A stretch of 59,284 nt of DNA, from assembly GCA_934402055.1 (NCBI GenBank), contig CAKRTC010000010.1:1-59284 (forward strand). The letters are read 5' to 3'. This DNA is from an uncultured Lachnospiraceae bacterium. Its GTDB lineage: Bacteria > Bacillota > Clostridia > Lachnospirales > Lachnospiraceae. The notes under the pieces were generated by a model. The model was not told the origin of the DNA, searched no databases, and saw only the letters and a list, made by a program, of their open reading frames with translations. The position numbers were made by a program, and so were the translations under genes. Position 1 is the first letter of the stretch. The number at the start of each line of letters is the position of its first letter. Positions 53,142-59,284 of this stretch are shown here, one piece after another.

Positions 53142-54122
53142 ATGGGTAGAATAGTCAGAACCGTACTTGGTGACATTCCTGCTGAGGAGATCGGAGTAAC
53201 AGATGCACATGATCATCTGATCAGAAGCGGAGGACCTGAGATCAAGCTGGACATTAATTTCCTGATGGATGATGTAAATGCCGGCAAAAAAGAGTTTGGC
53301 AGATTTATTGAAGCCGGTGGAAAAACCATGGTATGCATGGATCCTATCGGCTGCGGAAGAAATGTGCCTAAGATGCTTGAGATAGCTGAGGCGTATCGTG
53401 GCAAGGGTCATATTATGATGACCACCGGCTTTCAGAAGGGAAGCAATTACGATCCGCGTACAAGCTTTCTTGCGACAGTAAGTGTTGAAAAGGTTGTTGA
53501 AATGATGGCCCTTGAGATCGAAGAGGGTATGGATATTCACAGCTATAACGGACCTGTTGTCGAGAGAACTAAGGCAAAGGCCGGACTTATTAAGGCCGGA
53601 ACAAGCTACAGACTTATCACCAAGCTGGAAGAAAAGGCAATTAAGGTTGCTGCGCTTACACAGAAGATGACAGGATGCCCGATAAGCTTCCATACAGATT
53701 TCGGAACAATGGGACTTGAGATAGTCGAGATCCTCAAGGAAAACGGTGCCGATCTTGAGCATACCGTACTCTGCCATGTGCAGCGTAACCCTGACAGACG
53801 TTATTATGAGAGATTGCTTGATACAGGTATCAATCTCTGCTTCGAGGAGAGTAATAAGGCTCAGTATCGTCCAGACACTGAGATTGCCGAGAATATGAGC
53901 TGGCTTATCGAAAAAGGCTACGGTTCACAGCTGCTTCTTGGAGTTGACGGAGGTCGTAAGGAGGCTCTGGCTTCATATATGGAACCTCAGGGCAGAGCAT
54001 ATGGTCTTGAATATATGCTGACGGACTTTGTTCCGACATTAGAGTATAGCGGGGCTTCGAAGTCTGCGATCAAGACGATTTTAGAGGAAAATCCTGCAAG
54101 GATATTCTCAATATGGAAATAA
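53142..54122 (+). CDS. phosphotriesterase-family metal-dependent hydrolase
   Basis: This 326-residue TIM-barrel hydrolase has the binuclear metal site of the phosphotriesterase family: His23 and His25 (DAHDHL), Lys151 (GLIKAG, the bridging carboxylated Lys), His184 (FHTDFG), His212 (CHVQRNPD) and Asp269 (GVDGG). Family members cleave lactones, phosphodiesters or carboxylic esters. It starts two bases after dctM, with GGAG inside the dctM end. The substrate is probably the imported ligand or its derivative, inferred from operon position. A terminator follows. Confidence 0.88.
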   Translation: MGRIVRTVLGDIPAEEIGVTDAHDHLIRSGGPEIKLDINFLMDDVNAGKKEFGRFIEAGGKTMVCMDPIGCGRNVPKMLEIAEAYRGKGHIMMTTGFQKGSNYDPRTSFLATVSVEKVVEMMALEIEEGMDIHSYNGPVVERTKAKAGLIKAGTSYRLITKLEEKAIKVAALTQKMTGCPISFHTDFGTMGLEIVEILKENGADLEHTVLCHVQRNPDRRYYERLLDTGINLCFEESNKAQYRPDTEIAENMSWLIEKGYGSQLLLGVDGGRKEALASYMEPQGRAYGLEYMLTDFVPTLEYSGASKSAIKTILEENPARIFSIWK

Positions 54123-54197
54123 TTAAAAACGACATATTTTCACATTCATTCACATTCAAAACGAGTGCTGTTAAATAAACTACATAAAATATAGACG

Positions 54198-54224
54198 GGA
54201 GGCAGTTTAAAACTGCCTTCTGTT
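54198..54224 (+). terminator. terminator of the first DctPQM-hydrolase operon
   Basis: AGGCAGTT-TAAA-AACTGCCT (54200-54219 region) forms a perfect 8-bp stem extended by G-U pairs, followed by TCTGTTTT. The next 400 bases (to 54621) are very AT-rich with no credible gene. Confidence 0.8.
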
Positions 54225-54621
54225 TTATGTTAAAAAAGACTGTTGAATCGGAGTTTTATCTTTATCACATCTACAGAGGCAACAATTTTCATTGCATAAA
54301 ACTACACTTCGTCATAAACGCTTGTGTTATAACATTTTCCTATGGATGATACATTCAGTATACCGACTTTCCTCTGTGATTCAGCACGATTTGTTTTATA
54401 TATTTCGGAAAGCATCATACAAATTCCAAAAAATCATTGTTTGTCATATTATTAGATTCCTTTGCAGTTTTTTGTTTTTCTAAGAAAACAGAAATCAATT
54501 TTTTGTTCAAAATGATTATTATTTCATTTTGATATTGTGAAAAAATGATAAAAATACTTAAAAAAGCTTAATTAAATTAGTTTGAAATGTTGAAGCGATT
54601 TTGAACAGAACAAAAAACCAT

Positions 54622-54687
54622 GTGTAAATTTGCAACATTTACACCGGAATTCATCAATTGTTCAAAGATGTAAAAATGGTTTACAAT
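54622..54687 (+). promoter_or_regulatory. twin-palindrome promoter of the second DctPQM operon
   Basis: GTGTAAAT-N7-ATTTACAC (54622-54644) is followed by TGTAAA-N5-TTTACA (54669-54685). Both share the TGTAAA/TTTACA half-sites. The second overlaps a likely promoter TTGTTC (54658-54663), 18 bases, TACAAT (54682-54687). Binding of one dimeric regulator at both sites would block or position RNA polymerase. No regulator gene is adjacent. Confidence 0.55.
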
Positions 54688-54790
54688 TAGGACACTTCAG
54701 TAAAGCGAAGTACAAAAAATATGTACATACTGCTGAATATTATCAATCATCGAAGCATTGATTGATAACGGGGTTTTAAAGGAGGACACA

Positions 54791-55855
54791 ATGAAAAAGG
54801 TTATTGCATTAGGTTTAATAGCAAGTATGGCAATGTCACTTGCTGCATGCGGAAGCTCAGGAACAACAACTACTACCGCAGCACAGTCAGAAACAACAGC
54901 TACTTCATCATCAAGCGGTAGTTCATCTGATGCAGCAGGAGATCCTGAGGTACACATCACATTTGCACATGCAGATGCTCCGGATGGAAGTGTAAACGGT
55001 GAAGGCGCTAAGATGTTCAAGCAACTTGTTGAGGAAAAATCCGGAGGATCAATTATAGTTGATATTTATCCGAGTGCACAGCTGGGATCTGTATCGGAAG
55101 TTATTGCTTCAGTACAGAACAACTCGGTTGATATGACTAATATTTCAACATCTTTCCTCTCAAACTTCTGCCAGGAGGTTGGCGTTTTCGATATGCCGTT
55201 CCTCTTTGAAGATTATGATCATGTTTGGGAAGCTGAGGACGGTGAGCTTGGTGATACTCTCGGAGAGAAGCTTAAAGCAGTAAATATCAATCCTGAGTTC
55301 TGGAATGGATTCGGATTCAGAAATGTTACTACTTCAAAGAATCGTGTACTTAACAGTATAGATGATTTCAAGGGGCTTCGTATTCGTATTCAGCCTTCAG
55401 ACATTCAGAAAGAGATCTTCTCGGCACTCGGAGCAGATCCGGCACCGATTGACTGGGGTGAGCTTTACACAGCACTTCAGCAGGGTACTGTAGATGCAGA
55501 GGAGAATCCATTCATCCAGATCTACAGCTCAAATATATTCGAGGTTAATCCGGTTATCTATAAGACCGAGCATGAGTGGGGTGGAGCAGTTTGCATCACA
55601 TCAAACGGACTCAGAGAGAAGCTTACAGACAATCAGAAGGCTGTGTTTGAAGAGTGTATCGAAGAAATCAAGCCACAGTGGCGTAAGCTTGTTCAGGATA
55701 TGAATGACGATGCTGTAAAGGGCCTTGAGGAAAAGGGCTGTGAGTACAAGGATGATGTATTTGATAAGGCAGAGCTTCAGGAAAAGGTTCAGTCTGTATA
55801 TGACAATCATCCGGAGTATGCAGAACTTGTAGAATACGTTAAGAGCCTCAGATAA
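54791..55855 (+). CDS. dctP: TRAP transporter binding protein DctP, second operon
   Basis: This 354-residue lipoprotein (lipobox LAAC, Cys20) has a Thr/Ser-rich linker and a DctP domain with DIYPSAQLGSVSEVIASV and KGLRIRIQPSD. It differs clearly from the 50145 protein, including the absence of the CHEQTDGD start, so a different ligand is likely. GGAGGACACA precedes the ATG. The signal peptide MKKVIALGLIASMAMSLAAC is close to that of the first operon's protein. A terminator-like hairpin follows before dctQ. Confidence 0.92.
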   Translation: MKKVIALGLIASMAMSLAACGSSGTTTTTAAQSETTATSSSSGSSSDAAGDPEVHITFAHADAPDGSVNGEGAKMFKQLVEEKSGGSIIVDIYPSAQLGSVSEVIASVQNNSVDMTNISTSFLSNFCQEVGVFDMPFLFEDYDHVWEAEDGELGDTLGEKLKAVNINPEFWNGFGFRNVTTSKNRVLNSIDDFKGLRIRIQPSDIQKEIFSALGADPAPIDWGELYTALQQGTVDAEENPFIQIYSSNIFEVNPVIYKTEHEWGGAVCITSNGLREKLTDNQKAVFEECIEEIKPQWRKLVQDMNDDAVKGLEEKGCEYKDDVFDKAELQEKVQSVYDNHPEYAELVEYVKSLR

Positions 55856-55921
55856 GAGAATATATGAATATAGTTTAGTTTTCGCGAGAAACATTTTCAA
55901 AAACTTTATTCCATGATTGAG

Positions 55922-55955
55922 AAACCGGAGTTTGTTTTTGAACTCCGGTTTTATA
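55922..55955 (+). terminator. attenuator hairpin between dctP and dctQ, second operon
   Basis: Arms AAACCGGAGTT (55922-55932) and AACTCCGGTTT (55941-55951) form a perfect 11-bp stem with the last T residues as tail. dctQ starts 27 bp later. Confidence 0.8.
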
Positions 55956-55978
55956 AAAAGAAAGGTTTGTATCAAATT

Positions 55979-56521
55979 ATGAAAAATCTGCTTAGGGGCT
56001 TGAAAAAATTTGATGATACTGTTTATGCAGGTCAAAAAGTTCTTATCCTCATAGCTGTAGTAATTATGCTTGCGGTAAATGGAGCACAGGTGTTTTGCAG
56101 ATATGTTGTTCATTCATCACTTCCGTGGTCAGAACAGCTGAGCTTGCTGATGTATCTGGTACTGGTTATGCTTGGAGCAAATCTCGCTGTAAAAAGTGAG
56201 TCTGAAACAAAGATTGACATAATCATGCCAAAAGATCCGAAGCATGCGGCAGTACTTAAAGTTGTATGCGATATATTGAGTGTTATTGCTGTCGTAGCTT
56301 TTATAAAATCGGCAATTGCACTTGTAATTCATACAGCTCAGTTTCCGAATATATATTCTTCGCTCAAGATCAGTTATAACTTCTGCTATGTATGGCTTGT
56401 TATCGGATTTGTTCTTATCCTTATAGATAAAATCATCAATCTGATCAAGAATATTTGTATCTTAAAGGGAGAGGACATAACAGACCTCTACCCGCCTGAG
56501 GTTAAGGAGGTTACAGACTGA
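55979..56521 (+). CDS. dctQ: TRAP small permease DctQ, second operon
   Basis: This 180-residue protein has four membrane helices and a typical SSLPWSEQLSLLMYLVLVM segment. ATG 55979 is chosen; the only SD-like AAAGG lies 13 bases upstream, and an in-frame TTG at 55967 is too close to it. Its stop TGA shares one base with the dctM start (TGATG). Confidence 0.9.
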   Translation: MKNLLRGLKKFDDTVYAGQKVLILIAVVIMLAVNGAQVFCRYVVHSSLPWSEQLSLLMYLVLVMLGANLAVKSESETKIDIIMPKDPKHAAVLKVVCDILSVIAVVAFIKSAIALVIHTAQFPNIYSSLKISYNFCYVWLVIGFVLILIDKIINLIKNICILKGEDITDLYPPEVKEVTD

Positions 56522-57804
56522 TGAGTGGATCGTTGATTTTATTGGCAGCTGTATTTGTAATAACACTTTTGATAGGTGTTCCGGTAGTATGGTCGCTTGC
56601 ATTAACCAGTATGGTTGCGCTTGCAAGCATTCCGGGAATGGCAGATACTTTCCTTGCACAGAGAATGCAGGCCGGAACAGAACAGTACTCTTTGTTAGCT
56701 ATTTTCTTCTTCATGCTTGCAGGTGCAATCATGCAGCATGGTGGAATTGCAACAAGACTTATAAGATTTGCAAAGGCTCTGATGGGCTCTGTCAGGGGCG
56801 GACTTTCAATAGTTGCAATTATAGCTTGTATGTTTTTTGCAGCACTTTCCGGTTCATCTGTAGCAACAACCGCAGCTATCGGAAGCATCCTCTATCCTGA
56901 GCTTGTTGATGAAGGTTATGATCCGGGATATGCGGCAGCATTGACGGTTGCCGGAGGTACATTGGGTATAGTTATTCCTCCGTCTATTGTTTTCGTAGTA
57001 TATGGAACAACAGTCAATACATCGGTAGCAGACTTGCTTATGTCAGGCGTTATGCCGGGAATACTTGCCGGAATTGCTCTGTGTGTATATTGCTATATTT
57101 ACGCAGTTCGTCACGATATTAAGCCAAAGGGAAAATTCAGTCTGCATGAGTTGGCATCGGCAACTAAGTCATCTATCTGGGCTATCATCATGCCGGTAAT
57201 TGTACTTGGTGGTATTTATGCCGGAGTATTTACTCCTACAGAGTCGGCAGCTGTTGCTTGTATATATGGACTTATCGTTTCTTGCTTTGTTTACAGAGAG
57301 CTTAAGTTTGATAATCTTATCAGAATATCGATAGATTCGGTTAAGTCTACTGCAAATGTACTTATGATCATCATGGCTGCAAAGCTATTCTCATATGTAC
57401 TTACAAGAAACGGAATACCTGTAATGCTTACAAATGCATTGGCATCTGTAATAACAAGCAAGGTGACATTCCTTATTGCTCTTAATATTTTGTTGCTGCT
57501 TTTGGGCATGATTATGGATGCTGCTCCGATCATTCTTATTGTAGCTCCTATTATCTATCCTATAGCCGTTTCATTCGGAATTGATCCGGTGCAGCTTGGA
57601 TGTATCGTTGTATTTAACCTTTCTGTAGGTCAGGCAACACCTCCGTTTGGACTGTGCCTGTTTGCAGCTCAACCGGTAACAAAACAGACGATAGCTACGC
57701 TAAGTGCAAAGACAATGCCGTTTGTTATATTGCTTATGGGAATGGTTTTGCTCACAAGCTTTGTGCCTTCGATATCAATGTTTATACCAAATCTCATGAA
57801 ATAA
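56521..57804 (+). CDS. dctM: TRAP large permease DctM, second operon
   Basis: This 427-residue permease has about 12 membrane helices and DctM motifs: FFAALSGSSVATTAAIGS and VGQATPPFGLCLF. It shares operon layout but only moderate similarity with the first DctM. GTTAAGGAGG lies at the end of dctQ just upstream. A strong hairpin follows before the amidohydrolase gene. Confidence 0.93.
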   Translation: MSGSLILLAAVFVITLLIGVPVVWSLALTSMVALASIPGMADTFLAQRMQAGTEQYSLLAIFFFMLAGAIMQHGGIATRLIRFAKALMGSVRGGLSIVAIIACMFFAALSGSSVATTAAIGSILYPELVDEGYDPGYAAALTVAGGTLGIVIPPSIVFVVYGTTVNTSVADLLMSGVMPGILAGIALCVYCYIYAVRHDIKPKGKFSLHELASATKSSIWAIIMPVIVLGGIYAGVFTPTESAAVACIYGLIVSCFVYRELKFDNLIRISIDSVKSTANVLMIIMAAKLFSYVLTRNGIPVMLTNALASVITSKVTFLIALNILLLLLGMIMDAAPIILIVAPIIYPIAVSFGIDPVQLGCIVVFNLSVGQATPPFGLCLFAAQPVTKQTIATLSAKTMPFVILLMGMVLLTSFVPSISMFIPNLMK

Positions 57805-57816
57805 ATAGTATTTGAT

Positions 57817-57864
57817 ACGGATGGGCGTTTAGTACGAAGAATCGTAGCGCCTATCCGTTTTTTA
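57817..57864 (+). terminator. terminator between dctM and the amidohydrolase gene
   Basis: Arms ACGGATGGGCG (57817-57827) and CGCCTATCCGT (57848-57858) form an 11-bp stem with one G-U pair, followed by TTTTTT. The next start codon is only 18 bases away, so expression of the hydrolase depends on read-through or a promoter of its own. Confidence 0.85.
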
Positions 57865-57881
57865 TCCGGAGGATAATTAGA

Positions 57882-59048
57882 ATGAAATATGATTATATTA
57901 TAAAAAACGCTAAGTTGGTTGATTTTAATAAGCTTTCGACATATAGCGGAGCGGTCTATGTTAAAGACGGTGTTTTTGCGGAGGCACCTGCCGATGGAGT
58001 GGCAGAGGCGCAGTTTGAAGTAGATGCCAAGAATAATTATGTAGTTCCGGGGCTTGTTGATGAGCATGTCCATTTGAATTACTTGAACAGCAATATAGGT
58101 GCAAATGCAGATCTCTTATGCATTCCTATGGGAGTTACAACGGCTGTTGACGGGGGTACAAGCGGCTGGACGAATGTTGAAGGTTTCTACACAAACAACA
58201 TAGTAAGATATGTTCCTAATGTTAAGGTATATCTGCATGTTTCACCATATGGCGTTCATAGCGGAGTGATTCATGAAGAAAATCATGATCCTGCCGACTT
58301 CAATGTCGAACAGATAATAAAAAAATCTGTAAAATATAAGGATGTTATAGTTGGACTCAAGGTCAGAGAGTGCACAAAGACATTGGGAGAGTATGGTATA
58401 GATCCGCTTAAGAAAACAGTTGAAATTGCAAAAGCGGTAGAAGCTGCTACAGGCAAGAAATGTACTATTGATGTTCATTATGATGATCTGCCTGAAAATG
58501 TAAGCTGCCAGGATATACTTGATACTTTACGTCCGGGTGATGTTATCTCACATATTATGCAGGTTCATAAGGAAACTATGTTTAATCAGGACGGAACGGT
58601 AAGAGATATTCTGAAAGAGGCACAAAAGCGTGGAATCGTCATAGATGACTGTCATGGCAGAGTACATTGGTCATTTGAACATCTGAAAGCTGCATTCTCA
58701 GAAGGATTTTACCCGGATATCATAAGCTCTGATGTAGTTCGTATCAGTATGTTTGTAAGACCCGGATTCAGCCTTGTTCATGCAATGAATACCAATTTGG
58801 CAGCAGGAATGGATGAGTTGCGTATACTTAAAGCAGTTACAAAAACTCCGTCTGAGGTTTTGGGTATAACAGATGAAGCGGGAACGATGGATATCGGAAA
58901 GCCGGCAGATATTTGCATTATGGGAATGCAGGATACCGATGAAGTTTTAAGTGATTTCTGGGGAGGAAACTGTCATGCAGACAGACTCTTTGTTCCGCTT
59001 ATGACATTTAAGGACGGAGTACCTGTATTCAGACAGACATTCTTCTAA
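57882..59048 (+). CDS. amidohydrolase/deacetylase-family metallohydrolase
   Basis: This 388-residue amidohydrolase-superfamily protein shows the metal ligands His62 and His64 (DEHVHLN), Lys160 (VGLKVRE, carboxylated Lys), His199 (DVHYDD), His224 (VISHIM) and Asp284 (ISSDVV), plus the closing GTMDIGKPADICI. It resembles the Atu3266/EF0837 group, which cleaves N-acetyl amino acids or O-acetyl-hydroxy acids, but the substrate is not determined. GGAGG precedes the ATG. Placement after a TRAP operon parallels the phosphotriesterase-like gene of the first operon. A terminator follows. Confidence 0.87.
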   Translation: MKYDYIIKNAKLVDFNKLSTYSGAVYVKDGVFAEAPADGVAEAQFEVDAKNNYVVPGLVDEHVHLNYLNSNIGANADLLCIPMGVTTAVDGGTSGWTNVEGFYTNNIVRYVPNVKVYLHVSPYGVHSGVIHEENHDPADFNVEQIIKKSVKYKDVIVGLKVRECTKTLGEYGIDPLKKTVEIAKAVEAATGKKCTIDVHYDDLPENVSCQDILDTLRPGDVISHIMQVHKETMFNQDGTVRDILKEAQKRGIVIDDCHGRVHWSFEHLKAAFSEGFYPDIISSDVVRISMFVRPGFSLVHAMNTNLAAGMDELRILKAVTKTPSEVLGITDEAGTMDIGKPADICIMGMQDTDEVLSDFWGGNCHADRLFVPLMTFKDGVPVFRQTFF

Positions 59049-59059
59049 ATAATTAAGAT

Positions 59060-59115
59060 AAAGACTGTTGCTATGGAGCTTATTACTTCTCTGTAGGCAG
59101 CAGTCTTTGTTTGTT
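59060..59115 (+). terminator. terminator after the amidohydrolase gene
   Basis: Arms AAAGACTGTTGC (59060-59071) and GCAGCAGTCTTT (59097-59108) form a 12-bp stem with one G-U pair, followed by GTTTGTT. Confidence 0.8.
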
Positions 59116-59155
59116 AAATATAAATCCTTGAGAATTATATTTTGTTGTATAGCAA

Positions 59156-59284
59156 TTAATCTATCAATTCTATTCCGTGCTCTGATGCAATCTGCCTTAC
59201 ATATTCCGGAGACACATCAAACAAGGCAACAGCAATGTCGGTATGCGGATTCTTGCGTAGTACCTTAGCTATGGTGAATGATTC
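59156..59284 (-). CDS. Rpn-family nuclease, C-terminal end (partial)
   Basis: The last 42 codons of a minus-strand gene are present; the rest lies beyond the window. The tail reads ALFDVSPEYVRQIASEHGI and is nearly identical to the orphan tail at 10574-10666. By comparison with the intact gene at 9686-10558 this is the small C-terminal module of an Rpn/PD-(D/E)XK nuclease. Family assignment rests only on this tail. Confidence 0.65.
   Translation of the reverse strand, partial: ESFTIAKVLRKNPHTDIAVALFDVSPEYVRQIASEHGIELID

Noticed and set aside
54292..54483. A 63-residue plus-strand frame in the AT-rich gap
   Set aside because: No ribosome binding site, low-complexity Phe/Cys/His-rich composition, and no recognisable domain.
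54583..54602. cre-like site TTGAAGCGATTTTGAA for carbon catabolite control
   Set aside because: Only the left half and the CG centre fit the consensus; the right half lacks the conserved CA.

Overview
The window looks like chromosomal DNA of a moderately low-GC, Gram-positive anaerobe of the class Clostridia, most likely Lachnospiraceae. The evidence is indirect: AGGAGG-type ribosome binding sites, lipobox lipoproteins with Gly/Ser/Thr-rich linkers, a complete FASII cluster with FabK and a fused carboxyltransferase AccDA, an Amt-GlnB fusion, and several TRAP transporters. No rRNA, CRISPR array, complete insertion sequence or phage gene was seen, and no ordinary tRNA.

Left third (1-19.7 kb), accessory. 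An RNA-repair-type locus runs from about 567 to 5922: two overlapping WYL-domain regulators, a structured ncRNA with a tRNA-mimic module (candidate YrlA/Y RNA), a Ro60-like TROVE/DUF2828-vWA protein and the RNA ligase RtcB. A perfect 37-bp direct repeat lies upstream of the first regulator and again just after rtcB, upstream of a lipoprotein gene, which suggests one regulon. Next come an AlbA_2/Schlafen-type ATPase bracketed by phased TTCGAA palindromes, a broken MerR effector-domain gene, an Rpn-family PD-(D/E)XK nuclease, gene remnants, and a complete four-gene Wadjet (jetABCD) anti-plasmid/SMC system. A C_GCAxxG_C_C protein, a DUF4143-type ATPase and an intergenic repeat/hairpin follow.

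Middle (19.7-38 kb), metabolism and transport: panC; a TAXI-type TRAP transporter (binding protein, terminator-like hairpin, fused permease); nitrogen assimilation (amt-glnB fusion, gltB, gltD); then a membrane-bound LuxR-type regulator divergent from an APC permease and a saccharopine-dehydrogenase-like oxidoreductase. A three-copy ~132-bp tandem repeat separates this from the lipid genes.

Right third (38-59.3 kb): a fatty-acid synthesis operon acpP-accB-accC-accDA-fabH-fabK-(fabK/NMO paralogue)-fabD-fabG-fabF-fabZ-marR, with a large palindrome just downstream of its likely promoter, suggesting control by the terminal MarR/FabT-like repressor. Two DctP-DctQ-DctM TRAP operons follow, each with a metal-dependent hydrolase gene (phosphotriesterase-like, then amidohydrolase/deacetylase-like), so each probably imports a ligand that its hydrolase then processes. 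All three binding-protein genes of the window are followed by a hairpin before the permease gene. The window ends inside a second Rpn-family gene on the minus strand.

The strongest candidate for an unusual system is the WYL-WYL-tRNA-mimic ncRNA-Ro-like-RtcB locus with its duplicated 37-bp element.
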